Positions 17,303 to 26,299 of a stretch of DNA of 64,000 nucleotides are shown here, one piece after another. The notes beneath the pieces are model-generated. The model saw nothing but the letters and a program-made list of their open reading frames with translations, had not been told where the DNA came from and made no database searches. How positions within the stretch are numbered: the stretch's first letter is position 1; every line of letters starts with the position of its first letter. A program made the position numbers and the translations under genes. Origin of the DNA: Nitrososphaerota archaeon (lineage in GTDB: Archaea; Thermoproteota; Nitrososphaeria; Nitrososphaerales; Gagatemarchaeaceae). The stretch spans positions 508,723 to 572,722 of the forward strand of contig JAPCJH010000002.1 in NCBI GenBank assembly GCA_027887045.1, given 5' to 3'.

Positions 17303-17815
17303 TTACGTCTCTGGGTCGGGAGCGACGCTTTCCTCGATGGGGTCGTTTTTCTTGATCTGTCCTTCTGATAGCACTCTGGCATACCATCCTCTTCTGCCGA
17401 GCATCGTACGCAGGAATTCTGGTCCTCTAGATCGCCCCACGTAGGGAAGAAGGTAGAGATTCGTGCAAGGATCGCAAGGACGAGAGATCTGGATCCGTGC
17501 GTCACCGAGTCTGAACACCTTCCCCGGCGAAAACTGATCGTAGGACAAGCCGACAGTCGTGACATTTTCCCCGACATCGCCTGGACGGATTGGCCACCCT
17601 TCCGACTCCAGTTGCTGTAGCGTCTCGAGAGGCATCAAGAGCATGGCCGAATCGAAATCATCGGCTCGCTCCTCATGTCGGTACTTGTTGAAGTCCCCGC
17701 GTACTCCGGCCTTGGTGACGAACACGCTATCGACCGGATGCTTCGGGAGACCGCGCTCCCCCGGCGTCTGTGGTTTCACGTTGATCTGGAATACCCTGCC
17801 ACTCACGCGTGACAA
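17303..17815 (-). CDS. MOSC domain protein
   Basis: A 170-residue protein that is essentially one MOSC domain. GLPKHPVDSVFVTKAGVRGD and RPGDVGENVTTVGLSYD are signature motifs, and SRPCDPCTNL contains the conserved Cys that binds molybdenum or transfers sulfur in this superfamily. Homologues include YiiM/YuaD-type proteins that reduce N-hydroxylated compounds. No molybdopterin biosynthesis gene is near. The usual beta-barrel N-terminal domain of mARC proteins is absent, so this is a short, free-standing type. Confidence 0.88.
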   Translation of the reverse strand: MSRVSGRVFQINVKPQTPGERGLPKHPVDSVFVTKAGVRGDFNKYRHEERADDFDSAMLLMPLETLQQLESEGWPIRPGDVGENVTTVGLSYDQFSPGKVFRLGDARIQISRPCDPCTNLYLLPYVGRSRGPEFLRTMLGRRGWYARVLSEGQIKKNDPIEESVAPDPET

Positions 17816-17929
17816 TTCTCAGTCCGGCCTTAAATCAGTTTTCGGAATTCTGCTGCCCCAAGTTCAGAGCCTCGTCGGTCGCGCCCAATAGCAGATCAGG
17901 GAAACGCGGGGGATTTGTTATGAAGGGGA

Positions 17930-18268
17930 CTATTCGCTCAGCCTGTTGACCAGCTTCATCATCTCGGCATAATGATGCTGGATTATTTCCGCCCCTTGAG
18001 GGCCCATCATCTTTTCAGCATTGCTCTTGCACTCTGAAATTGCGGTTTCTATTCCCTGCTTGGTCGGATTGGTGAAACTCACTCCACATTGGGAGAAGAC
18101 AGACTCCACGAAACCTCGAACCTGCGCCTTGAGCGCATCGTCGGTCACGGGTTGATGCAGCAACGTGGCGAACTCTTTGTTCGCACTTTCGAAACAGGTC
18201 AACAATTCGTCCCTGACACGCGCCGGAGTGATTTGTTCATCGCGGAGTGGGGGTGCGGTGTAGGTCAA
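17930..18268 (-). CDS. helical protein of unknown function
   Basis: About 112 residues from TTG at 18268, chosen because TTTTATATAA at 18291-18300 lies about 27 nt upstream; the frame is open to 18337 but that would run through the promoter. The protein is entirely helical (RVRDELLTCFESANKEFATL, HHYAEMMKLVNRL) with one pair of Cys, and may form a helical bundle. Divergent from the PLP/rhodanese fusion gene. Not recognised. Confidence 0.6.
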   Translation of the reverse strand: MTYTAPPLRDEQITPARVRDELLTCFESANKEFATLLHQPVTDDALKAQVRGFVESVFSQCGVSFTNPTKQGIETAISECKSNAEKMMGPQGAEIIQHHYAEMMKLVNRLSE

Positions 18269-18290
18269 CCGAGAAATTCTATAACATAGG

Positions 18291-18300
18291 TTATATAAAA
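18291..18300. promoter_or_regulatory. strong TATA element between divergent genes
   Basis: TTATATAAAA, a near-perfect archaeal TATA box. It is 27 nt from the TTG at 18268 on the minus strand. On the plus strand it would start transcription near 18321, just before a TTG at 18329, which questions the GTG at 18311 as the true start of the next gene. Confidence 0.6.
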
Positions 18301-18310
18301 GCGCAGTCTG

Positions 18311-19891
18311 GTGGGAAGAGGGAAAGAGTTGCAGCAATCAAAGGGCAGGGGCGAGATTGACACAGACCTTCTTCACCAGTTCGAGCAGGAAATCGGAACC
18401 AAAGTACCCCACCTGGAATCGGCCGGAACAGAAACCAGAGTCGTCAACCCGACCCCGTTGATAGATATCACAGACGTCATGATGGATTGTGCAAAGTCAG
18501 TGCATGGTTTGGACGTTCCCCCCGAAGGGGTGAGAATCTATGGCAAGATGGATTCGAAAATAACAGGTGGATCGGTCAAGGTTAGACCGGCGGTTCAGAT
18601 CATCGCCGAAGCAATTGCCTCCGGGAAGCTCAGACGAGGGCAGACAGTTTTCGAAGCGACCTCGGGGAATTTTGGGGTTGCGCTCGGCATGGTGACAAAA
18701 CTTGGCATCAACGTAATCGCGTTGGTGTCCAGGAAGCTCCAAGAAGGTGTCCTCGATGAATTGAGAGGAAGTGGAGTGAAGACCGTAGACTTGGATGTCG
18801 ACATCTGTCCGGCGCCCGGCATGCAGATTGATCAGAACCTCGCTCTTGCAAAGAGCGTGGCGGTCAGCGTGAGACAACAGCTCTCCGAGATAGGCTTGGA
18901 TACAGCAACCTTCGACGAGTCTAAGGGAGAGATTGAGCGTTTGCTCGCCCGCCAGGACGTGATCAATCTGGCGAAGTTCCTCGCCCAGATCTACGATGGC
19001 TTCTGTCCCCAGCAGTACGATAACGAATTGAACATCAGAGCTCACGAAGTGTTAACGGGGCCGGAGATTGACCAGCAACTTAGGACGGAGGGCTACTCGC
19101 TCGGGGAATTCGGGCTAATCTGCGCGTTCGGTACCGGAGGCACGTCGGGAGGACTGAGTAAATACGTCCAGAAGACATACGGGAAAAAACACGTGCGCGT
19201 AATCTTTCCTCTTGGAAACCAGGACGTCGCAGGGATCAGGACTAAGGAGAAGGCCGCGGGTCTGAGACTCTATGATCCAGAGAAATACGCGGGTGAGCAC
19301 GAAGTGGACTTTGAAGCGTCCAAGCCTCTTCTGGGATATTTTGTAAAGAAGGGGTACGACCTGGGGGAAAGTTCTGCCCTCGCGCTTTACGCGTGTATTC
19401 AGCTGATCAATTACGGGGCGGGAAAGAAGTTCGTGGTAATCATCGCTGACGGGATTTCGAAGTATGCTAAGAATTTCGAAACGAAACCGGAAGCGCCGAA
19501 GCGGCTAGAAGTGAATGCCCAAGAGGCCGCAGAATTCGGAGAATACAAGGGGCTGATTTGGACTCATGGGATGTTCACCCCGAACGAAGAAGGTGCCAGG
19601 CTGATCGCATCGGCTGTCGGCTACCCTGTGGACAAGATGAAAGTCGCAAGAACACGGGACGTTCAGAGATTGGTTTCCACACAAGAAATCCCTGACGCCC
19701 TCAAAAGTCTCCTGCCAAAGGACGGTGGCAGGGTGTTGCTCGTCTGTATGGCAGGCCAGACGTCGTTAAGAATTGCGCAGATCTTTGCGGAGAAGGGTAT
19801 TGCTGCGGAGAGCCTCAAAGGCGGAATCATCAATGTGGCGACGGCCAGCAGGAAGCAACCCTCAGACTTGGTGCGAATGGCGGCTGAATAA
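18311..19891 (+). CDS. cysteine synthase-like PLP enzyme fused to a rhodanese-like domain
   Basis: A 526-residue protein. Residues 30-400 are a fold-type II PLP enzyme: TGGSVKVRPAV carries the probable Schiff-base Lys, EATSGNFGVALG is the substrate loop and FGTGGTSGG the phosphate loop, as in cysteine synthase. An insert of about 65 residues (around 170-235) is not usual. The C-terminal 100 residues carry VLLVCMAGQTSLRIAQ, the active-site loop of rhodanese-like sulfurtransferases with its Cys. Together they suggest that sulfur is delivered as a persulfide to an aminoacrylate intermediate to make cysteine. Start is GTG 18311 or TTG 18329 (see promoter). The Lys context KVRPAV departs from the usual KDRxA. 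Confidence 0.85.
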   Translation: MGRGKELQQSKGRGEIDTDLLHQFEQEIGTKVPHLESAGTETRVVNPTPLIDITDVMMDCAKSVHGLDVPPEGVRIYGKMDSKITGGSVKVRPAVQIIAEAIASGKLRRGQTVFEATSGNFGVALGMVTKLGINVIALVSRKLQEGVLDELRGSGVKTVDLDVDICPAPGMQIDQNLALAKSVAVSVRQQLSEIGLDTATFDESKGEIERLLARQDVINLAKFLAQIYDGFCPQQYDNELNIRAHEVLTGPEIDQQLRTEGYSLGEFGLICAFGTGGTSGGLSKYVQKTYGKKHVRVIFPLGNQDVAGIRTKEKAAGLRLYDPEKYAGEHEVDFEASKPLLGYFVKKGYDLGESSALALYACIQLINYGAGKKFVVIIADGISKYAKNFETKPEAPKRLEVNAQEAAEFGEYKGLIWTHGMFTPNEEGARLIASAVGYPVDKMKVARTRDVQRLVSTQEIPDALKSLLPKDGGRVLLVCMAGQTSLRIAQIFAEKGIAAESLKGGIINVATASRKQPSDLVRMAAE

Positions 19892-19986
19892 GAAAGGCCT
19901 CTAGTCCAGTCGGCTCGACCACAGAACTTCGGCGATACGTCGTTCAGGGCAGTAGTTATTATCAACCAGAAGCCGAACTAAGGCTC

Positions 19987-20388
19987 ATGTCGGAAACAAC
20001 CGGCCTTGACTACTTCAGATGCTTGGACTATGTCGGAATCGTACGGTCGGTCAGACAGGAGTATCAGATTTTCAAGACGATCAACGGTGACTTTCTTGTC
20101 TTCAGCCCCAGCAACAGAAGCCCCTCGTCGTTTCACATGACCCATGTTTCGGCCCCAAGAGTTGAAGAGCTCAAGAAAATCGCAGTAGGAAAGAGGGTCT
20201 CCTCAACCTCCCTGTTGAAGGACAAACGGGTGCACGAAGTCTTCAAGATCGAGGACAGGGTAGTCCTCAGATTTGAAATCCTCACGACGCTGTACGTTAT
20301 GGTCGCGCTCAATGTGCTGGAGATGAAGAAAACCGGGAGAACTCTCGTGTTTACCCCAACGAGGTCCCCGAGGGATTACGAGGACTAA
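19987..20388 (+). CDS. hypothetical protein
   Basis: A 133-residue soluble protein, mixed alpha/beta, starting MSETTGLDYFRCLDYVGIVR. The first half contains two strands with aromatic residues (IFKTINGDFLVFSPSNRSP) and the second a long helix-strand pair (VHEVFKIEDRVVLRFEILTTLYVMVALNVLEM). I see no catalytic motif. It lies 96 nt after the PLP/rhodanese gene on the same strand. Confidence 0.6.
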   Translation: MSETTGLDYFRCLDYVGIVRSVRQEYQIFKTINGDFLVFSPSNRSPSSFHMTHVSAPRVEELKKIAVGKRVSSTSLLKDKRVHEVFKIEDRVVLRFEILTTLYVMVALNVLEMKKTGRTLVFTPTRSPRDYED

Positions 20389-20470
20389 TCCCGAATCTCG
20401 GTCAACTTGTCCCAAGAAAATCTTGATCGAGAGTCCGCGCCCTCCCGATCTGTTTGTACTAAGAATCTCG

Positions 20471-20935
20471 CTAACTCAGCTTGACAAGCTGTTGAGTTTC
20501 CTTTACGGGGGACACCACGACCGCCGTGCCGAAGGCTATGATTTCGTCCATCGTGTTCCCGATCTCCGTAGAGTCGAACATAACGCTCACGACCGCGTTG
20601 GCGCCCATCCCCTTCGCCTGATCTGAGAGTCTGTCGAGCGCTTGTTGTCTTGCCTGATGCGCCATCTCCGTGTATTCCTTGATTTCCCCTCCAGCGATTG
20701 TGCGGAGCCCCGCGATTATGTTTCCTCCCAGTCCTCTGGACCTAACCGTTATCCCGTAGACCAACCCCAGAACCCTGTCTACTCTGTAGCCCGGAGCATA
20801 GTTCGACGTAAGGAGCATTATGTCCCCAGTCGATGACGACGGTGCGCTACGAGTTGAAGCCTTCAGGGTTGCACCGCACGAGGGACAGAAGATGGCATCG
20901 TCAGCAATTTCCTTCCCGCAACTCGGGCAGAACAC
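20471..20935 (-). CDS. YbjQ-family protein with N-terminal zinc ribbon
   Basis: A 154-residue protein. The N-terminus is a double CxxC ribbon (FCPSCGKEIADDAIFCPSCG). Residues 45-140 form the YbjQ (UPF0145, heavy-metal-binding) domain with RVLGLVYGITVRSRGLGGNI, QARQQALDRLSDQAKGMGAN and AVVSVMFDSTEIGNTMDEI, which is close to the family consensus. The family forms pentamers; its function is unknown despite the metal-binding name. Zinc-ribbon tags of this type recur in this window (26300-26794 and 37911-38412). Confidence 0.9.
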   Translation of the reverse strand: MFCPSCGKEIADDAIFCPSCGATLKASTRSAPSSSTGDIMLLTSNYAPGYRVDRVLGLVYGITVRSRGLGGNIIAGLRTIAGGEIKEYTEMAHQARQQALDRLSDQAKGMGANAVVSVMFDSTEIGNTMDEIIAFGTAVVVSPVKETQQLVKLS

Positions 20936-21007
20936 GGCTCCCGTGACTCTAGTTCGAAACTTCTTAACGTTTGTGGAAGAAATGCCAGACCCGTCACACG
21001 ACTTGAT

Positions 21008-22423
21008 TTACTTCGGAGGTTCTCGAGAATAATCTTTGCCGCGGTTTTCCTTTCCAATAAACTGGCCATAGGCCAGGCTTAACACCGCGACGGCGAGGCT
21101 GACAGTAAGCCAGACGCCAACGAAGGGCAATATCATGATCGATACGGCGAATGATATCCAAGGAAATAATCTCTTCATTCCCTTTTCCTTGAGTAGCTTG
21201 ATCCCGGACGCGGACCCGATTACGTAGACGGAGATGGCGGCGCCGCTCGGTATCAACAGCGCACTCTGCAGGCTTACGTTGAGTACAAAAAACAATATGA
21301 GCGTCAGCTGGGAGAGAACAAGAAGCGCTATCAAACAGCGATTGGGGACGCCTGTTCGTGGATGTATCTTGTCCAAGATCTTCGGGAGACCTCCCTCCCT
21401 CGCAACCGCGTACACCACCCTGGAGATTCCCGCCATGTAGGCGTTCACCGTGCCGAAGATTATGAGCACAGCGAGGACCGCCGTCCCCATCGCTGCGTAG
21501 GGGCCAAGAACGTTGGACAGAATCGCGGCGAACGGCGCGACGCTCCCGCCAGCTTGGTACGCACGAGTCCCCACAGTAACGAAAGCAACGGACAGGTATA
21601 GTCCGCTGATCAATAACACGCTCAGCGTGATGCTCCTCGGAAAGTCCCGTTCAGGATTCTCAAATTCTTCGGCTACGTTCGGGACGTTCTCGTATCCGAA
21701 ATACGACCAGATTATCAGAGCGGCAGCAACTCCTATAGGAAGAAATCCGTTGGGGAATAAGGGGAAGAAATTGCCCTGCTCGACAAGGCGCGTCGAAGCG
21801 AGGACGGTCGCTAGAAGCAGCGCCACGATCGCCGCGACGACTCCCAGCTGAACCTTGCCGCTGATCACGATTCCCTCGTAGTTAATCATGGCCGCGAAGA
21901 TGATTATGAGCGCGGCGAGGCTGTACGCCGCTTCGCGCGAAACGGGGAAGGCGTACGAGATGTATGATGCTGCAATTAGGGTGACGGCAGGCGCTCCGGT
22001 GATGAACCATGCGGCAAAAAACCAACCCACAACGTTTGCAACCCGAGGGCCGAAACTCTCCTTAGCGAATACGTAGATTCCTCCAGATTTAGGTCTGCGC
22101 GCGGAAAGGGAGGCGAATGTATAGGCGAAGGGATAGCTTACGAGAGATAAACCGAGCCAGGCGAGAAGAGACGCCGGACCAGCGAGCTCGGCGGCGAGCC
22201 CGGGCAGGACCAGGATCCCTGAGCCGAGGACCGATGAGATGTACAACGCGACCGCGTAGCGCATCGTGATCTTCTTATGGAGAGTCCCGGTGGACGGGGT
22301 TGCGCTTGTCGTGGTCACGGGGTTGGTATCCCTCGAAGCGCCAACATCTATGTTTTGAATCAGAATTCTGCTAGGTGAACGTAGGTCCGAGTCGCTTTTG
22401 GATCGAGTCTTATACCCCTGCAC
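21008..22423 (-). CDS. APC-family amino acid permease
   Basis: A 471-residue integral membrane protein with about 12 transmembrane helices. The first helix contains SSVLGSGILVLPGLAAELAGPASLLAW, the substrate-binding GSGI motif of the APC superfamily, and helix 6 FGYENVPNVAEEFENPERD is the second unwound segment with the family acidic motif. It likely imports amino acids by proton symport. The longest frame starts at 22423, inside the divergent peptidase gene's leader, and the first 50 residues are not conserved; a later start such as TTG near 22357 is possible. Confidence 0.9.
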   Translation of the reverse strand: MQGYKTRSKSDSDLRSPSRILIQNIDVGASRDTNPVTTTSATPSTGTLHKKITMRYAVALYISSVLGSGILVLPGLAAELAGPASLLAWLGLSLVSYPFAYTFASLSARRPKSGGIYVFAKESFGPRVANVVGWFFAAWFITGAPAVTLIAASYISYAFPVSREAAYSLAALIIIFAAMINYEGIVISGKVQLGVVAAIVALLLATVLASTRLVEQGNFFPLFPNGFLPIGVAAALIIWSYFGYENVPNVAEEFENPERDFPRSITLSVLLISGLYLSVAFVTVGTRAYQAGGSVAPFAAILSNVLGPYAAMGTAVLAVLIIFGTVNAYMAGISRVVYAVAREGGLPKILDKIHPRTGVPNRCLIALLVLSQLTLILFFVLNVSLQSALLIPSGAAISVYVIGSASGIKLLKEKGMKRLFPWISFAVSIMILPFVGVWLTVSLAVAVLSLAYGQFIGKENRGKDYSREPPK

Positions 22424-22437
22424 AACATGTTGACTTT

Positions 22438-24354
22438 GTGAAGACGGCGCCCTACGGATCTTGGCGGTCTCCCATAACCGGTGTCATGCTCACGGAGGGC
22501 TCCGTACTATCGGAGCCTTCGCTGGACGGAGAAGACGTGTACTGGCTCGAGTTGCACCCATGGGAAAAGGGTCGCATTGTGCTGTTCAATAAGAAAGATG
22601 GTGAGAGGGCAAGAGAGGTTCTACCCTCCTCTTTCAACGTGCGGACTCGGGTGCACGAGTACGGAGGCGGGGCTTACTGCGAGAACAGGGGGACAATCTA
22701 CTTCTCGAACTTCACGGACCAGATCGTCTACCACCAAGAAGAGGGTGGGAGGCCCGCCCCGATCTCTTTCAACGGCCTTAGATACGCAGACTTCATTGTT
22801 GACGAGAAAAGAGAGCGTCTTATCGGTGTAAGGGAGGACCATTCGGATTCCCCACATAGTGTGGTGAATACCATTGCGAGCATCGGGCTCCGCGACTCCT
22901 CGACCAGAGTTCTCGCGTCGGGGAACGACTTCTATTCCGCACCTCGGCTCCACCCCAGCGGCTCCAGACTTGCATGGCTGACGTGGAACTTTCCCAACAT
23001 GCCGTGGGACGGAACGGAGTTGTGGGTCGGCGACCTTGGAAGAGATGGAGCGCTCACAAACAGGAAATTGGTCGCTGGAGGATTGGATGAGTCCATCCTC
23101 CAGCCAGAATGGTCGCCTAGAGGGGTGCTTCACTTCATCTCGGATAGGAACGGCTTTTGGAACATCTATCGTTGGATCGATGGTAAGGCGGACCCACTCC
23201 ATTCAAGGAAGGCCGACTTCGGGAGGCAACCCTGGGTATTCAGAACCTCGACCTATGCTTTCGAATCCGAGGAAACGATTGTCTGTAGCTTCGCGAAAGA
23301 TGGCGTCTGGCATCTGGCGACGATCGAGACGGCCACTCTGAAATTCAAACCGATCAGGGTCCCCTTTACATCCCTGGAATATGTGAAGACTCACCAGGGC
23401 TACGCTGTCTTTCTTGGAGGGTCACCGACCGAACCAACTTCGATCGTGAGCGTCAAGCTCGCTGACGGATCATGGAAAACCCTCTACAGACCAAAGGTCC
23501 AGAGTATTCCTCGGGGTTTTCTGTCAAGCCCCCATCATTTTGATTTCAAGACGGCCAGAGGGAAAAACTCCCACGGTTTCCTCTATCCGCCCAGGAATCG
23601 GAACTACAAAGCTCCCAAGGGGGAGAGACCCCCGCTCATCGTCGTGTGTCACGGCGGACCTACCTCTGCCGCTCGAACCGAAAGGAACCTTGGAATCCAA
23701 GCTTGGACGAGCAGGGGATTTGCGGTCCTCGACGTTAACTATGGTGGGAGCACGGGGTACGGTAGAGCATACAGAAAGAGACTCGAGGGCAAGTGGGGCA
23801 TCGCGGATGTGGACGACTGCGTAAACGGCGCACTTCACCTTGTGCGACGCGGTAGGGTCGACGGCGAGAAGTTGATCATAAGGGGTCAGAGTGCCGGCGG
23901 ATACACGACCTTGTGCGCGCTGACATTCAAGAAGGTCTTCAAAACAGGCGCGAGTTACTACGGCGTGAGCGACCTTGAGTCGCTCGCCATGAAGACACAT
24001 AAGTTCGAGTCCAGGTATCTGGACAAGCTCATTGGTCCGTACCCCGAGCAAAAGGACGTCTATCGCGAACGCTCCGCAATCCACCACGTCGATTTACTTT
24101 CCTGCCCCGTAATTTTCTTCCAGGGATTGGAAGACCCAGTTGTGTCTCCCAGCCAAGCAGAGACGGTGGTGCGATCTCTGCGCCAGAGAGGAATACCCGT
24201 GGCTTACCTCAGTTTCGATGGAGAACAACACGGTTTCAGGAAGGCTGACAGCATCAAACGTTCATTCGAGGCGGAGCTCTACTTTTATTCGAAAATTCTC
24301 CGCATCCCTCTACCCGATCGAGTCGCGCCCGTCCCGATCGAGAACCTTCGCTAA
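22438..24354 (+). CDS. S9-family prolyl oligopeptidase/acylaminoacyl peptidase
   Basis: About 638 residues from GTG at 22438 (frame open to 22375). Residues 1-370 form a beta-propeller (YAPRLHPSGSRLAW type blades such as PQWSP-like QPEWSPRG). Residues 390-638 are the alpha/beta-hydrolase: oxyanion VVCHGGPTSAA, nucleophile GQSAGGYTT, Asp in LEDPVVSPSQAE and His in GEQHGFRK. It cleaves short peptides, removing residues from the N-terminus or after proline. The TATA-like CTTATACC at about 22408-22415 is 26 nt before the GTG. No signal peptide, so it is cytoplasmic; the divergent amino acid permease supports a peptide/amino acid use role. Confidence 0.92.
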   Translation: MKTAPYGSWRSPITGVMLTEGSVLSEPSLDGEDVYWLELHPWEKGRIVLFNKKDGERAREVLPSSFNVRTRVHEYGGGAYCENRGTIYFSNFTDQIVYHQEEGGRPAPISFNGLRYADFIVDEKRERLIGVREDHSDSPHSVVNTIASIGLRDSSTRVLASGNDFYSAPRLHPSGSRLAWLTWNFPNMPWDGTELWVGDLGRDGALTNRKLVAGGLDESILQPEWSPRGVLHFISDRNGFWNIYRWIDGKADPLHSRKADFGRQPWVFRTSTYAFESEETIVCSFAKDGVWHLATIETATLKFKPIRVPFTSLEYVKTHQGYAVFLGGSPTEPTSIVSVKLADGSWKTLYRPKVQSIPRGFLSSPHHFDFKTARGKNSHGFLYPPRNRNYKAPKGERPPLIVVCHGGPTSAARTERNLGIQAWTSRGFAVLDVNYGGSTGYGRAYRKRLEGKWGIADVDDCVNGALHLVRRGRVDGEKLIIRGQSAGGYTTLCALTFKKVFKTGASYYGVSDLESLAMKTHKFESRYLDKLIGPYPEQKDVYRERSAIHHVDLLSCPVIFFQGLEDPVVSPSQAETVVRSLRQRGIPVAYLSFDGEQHGFRKADSIKRSFEAELYFYSKILRIPLPDRVAPVPIENLR

Positions 24355-24386
24355 ACGCCTGTGTTGAAAAGTTTGTGAGGTCGCCG

Positions 24387-24578
24387 TCATCCTTTGCGCT
24401 CCTCCTCTCTCTCTTCGATTTTCTCCGATTCACAATCTTCTTCCTCTTCCTCAGTCTCTCCTTCTAACTCGTCTTCATCCACGTCTTCAACAGACTCAAC
24501 GTCGGTTGTCGCGTCTACTTCGCGCTCCTGCTCAACCGCGTCAGCTTCTTCATCCCGCGCGCTGCTCCCCGCCGTCAT
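24387..24578 (-). CDS. highly acidic microprotein
   Basis: A 63-residue frame, about half Glu/Asp, starting at ATG 24578 with a TATA-like AAATAAATA centred 30 nt upstream, at about 24608. Long runs of Glu occur in the second half. No fold predicted; could mimic nucleic acid or bind basic proteins. The promoter spacing supports transcription, but the low complexity lowers confidence that it is a gene. Confidence 0.4.
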   Translation of the reverse strand: MTAGSSARDEEADAVEQEREVDATTDVESVEDVDEDELEGETEEEEEDCESEKIEEREEERKG

Positions 24579-24706
24579 TGGAATTCTTCAGGATGATTCT
24601 TGTATTTATTTTATCACTAGGTCGCTTCTCCCAGGTTTCAAAGAATCCAATTGGGTGTTGAGCCGGACTTCGCAGAGCTTTTATCGTCCGCGGAACTGAA
24701 GTCCTC

Positions 24707-24895
24707 GTGCAGATTTCGAGAAAGCAGTATTTCGGAATCCTGGGGCTCGTCGTCGTCGTTGTCTTCTGGCTCGCGGTTGGAGGAATACTGCAAGCTTCAA
24801 TCGTCGCGGTCGTAATCGTTTTGGCTGTCATTTTCTTGAATAACAACCTAAAGAGACGGAAGGAGTCTGAGTCAATAACTGGGACGCCCGCTTAG
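24707..24895 (+). CDS. small two-helix membrane protein
   Basis: A 62-residue protein with two hydrophobic segments (YFGILGLVVVVVFWLAVGG and ASIVAVVIVLAVIFL), separated by a short Gln-containing turn, and a charged tail KRRKESES. Start is GTG at 24707, with CTTTTATC centred 27 nt upstream. Membrane-embedded; function unknown. Confidence 0.55.
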   Translation: MQISRKQYFGILGLVVVVVFWLAVGGILQASIVAVVIVLAVIFLNNNLKRRKESESITGTPA

Positions 24896-25010
24896 GCCTT
24901 CTAGAGGACGAAGACTTACTCGTCGCTTTTCAGGCGGGCAGTGTTCAGTAGCACTAAGCATGAACATCGACAAAAGACCAAATACGTTACCCTTGCAGTG
25001 ACTTTTCGCG

Positions 25011-25664
25011 ATGTCGAATCCTCAGGGTGGATCGCGCCCACGTCCCAGAATAGAACAGCTTGCTGATTTGATCTTCGGGCTTTCACTGTCGATCGGGTCC
25101 ATCGCTTTGATTGCCAACTCGCCGACCGACCCGAGTGAAATTAACAGCCACATTCTTGCTTTCGCTTTCACATTCCTGCTTCTTATCACGGCGTGGTTGA
25201 TTTACACGACGTACATGTCGGTCTTACCCTTTGAAGTAAGGTCGATTACGTTCCTCAACGTCGGGCTACTCCTGCTGGTCGCCCTCGTGCCTTATCTGCT
25301 AAATAGTGTGGAGCTCGTTAATCTTTCGCTGACCCCGGTCGCGGCTTCGGCGATAAGAGACTACTCCTCGACCCTTTTCGCGTTGGACCTGGCAGGAATT
25401 CTTGTAATCTTGGCTACCTTCGCCCACGTCATCAGCGTGGAAGAAAAGAAGCTCGTTGCCCCGGAGCTCACCACGCTTTTCCGCAACGGGAGGAACCGAA
25501 TGAGCGTCTTGGCTATCGTGATGGCCATTTCCGTGGCCCCACAGTTCTGGCAGTGGACGATACTCGGAGCGCCCGCCAGACTCTATGTCTGGTATCTCCC
25601 GTTGATCTCTTACTGGGTTGGGAGAGCACTGAGACCTGAAAGCCGAACTTATAGGTCATCTTGA
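25011..25664 (+). CDS. membrane protein resembling TMEM175/DUF1211
   Basis: A 217-residue protein with about six transmembrane helices. The N-terminal RIEQLADLIFGLSLSIGSIAL resembles the FSDG-containing first helix of the archaeal/bacterial TMEM175 family, which are potassium channels, though the FSD motif is altered to LAD. The second helix and polar QFWQWTILGAP region fit a six-helix unit. Assignment is tentative; a different small integral membrane family is possible. Confidence 0.55.
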   Translation: MSNPQGGSRPRPRIEQLADLIFGLSLSIGSIALIANSPTDPSEINSHILAFAFTFLLLITAWLIYTTYMSVLPFEVRSITFLNVGLLLLVALVPYLLNSVELVNLSLTPVAASAIRDYSSTLFALDLAGILVILATFAHVISVEEKKLVAPELTTLFRNGRNRMSVLAIVMAISVAPQFWQWTILGAPARLYVWYLPLISYWVGRALRPESRTYRSS

Positions 25665-25779
25665 AAGGGGAGTCGTTATGGTCCCAACTGGAAGGTTTTT
25701 GGGAACGCCATAATCTGAGTCAGCGTGCTTAGCTTTATCTCGGACCAGGGGATTTTGAGGCAATGAAGCGAATTCGCGG

Positions 25780-26046
25780 TCACTGCGGTCTTGATGCGAT
25801 GAGAGTCTTAGCCTTCTTCTGGCAGTGTTCCGCCTTGTCTGTGTAGTTCTTCCAAGACGTGTAGTTCTCCTCCACCTTTCCGAGGAGAAGAAGAAGGTCC
25901 GCGGCTTTCAAATAAGCGACAATGGCGTCGCCCGGTCTGGAGCTCTTCTCTGCCGCTGCTCCGTCTGCCATTAGCTGATCAGCGTACCACCTCAGCTTCT
26001 CTGAGCGGCTCATCTGCGAACTTCCGGCTGGTTGCATTAGCGACAC
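25780..26046 (-). CDS. stand-alone MIT-domain protein
   Basis: An 88-residue helical protein. RSEKLRWYADQLMADGAAAE, SRPGDAIVAYLKAADLLLLL and WKNYTDKAEHCQKKAKTLI line up with the three helices of the MIT domain found at the N-terminus of Vps4/CdvC ATPases. MIT domains bind proline-containing or helical tails of ESCRT-III proteins. The AAA ATPase part is absent, so it should act as a separate adaptor or competitor. A CdvB with a possible MIM2 tail lies 12 kb away at 13681-14328. Confidence 0.75.
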   Translation of the reverse strand: MSLMQPAGSSQMSRSEKLRWYADQLMADGAAAEKSSRPGDAIVAYLKAADLLLLLGKVEENYTSWKNYTDKAEHCQKKAKTLIASRPQ

Positions 26047-26299
26047 TTGCCGACAGACCTAGACAAAGACATCTGGGTCGCATTTCTTCGACAAAATCGC
26101 CAATCCGGGAGCACTTCTTAACGACGAGGTTTGACGCCTCCTACGCCCTCCTCTTCCGGTCGTGGACTCGAGTATCTTTATGTCGAATTGTCGGACAAAT
26201 CGGCATGCGGAACGAGCAAAAGGGAGGGTGGCGACTTTTCTCCTGCTTCTCCTCGGTCTTCTGGAAGTGTGGGCAGGAATATCCTACTGAGACGGTTCC

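Noticed and set aside
24394-24699. Ser-rich plus-strand frame opposite the acidic microprotein
   Set aside because: It is the complement of Glu codons; the TATA box supports the minus strand.
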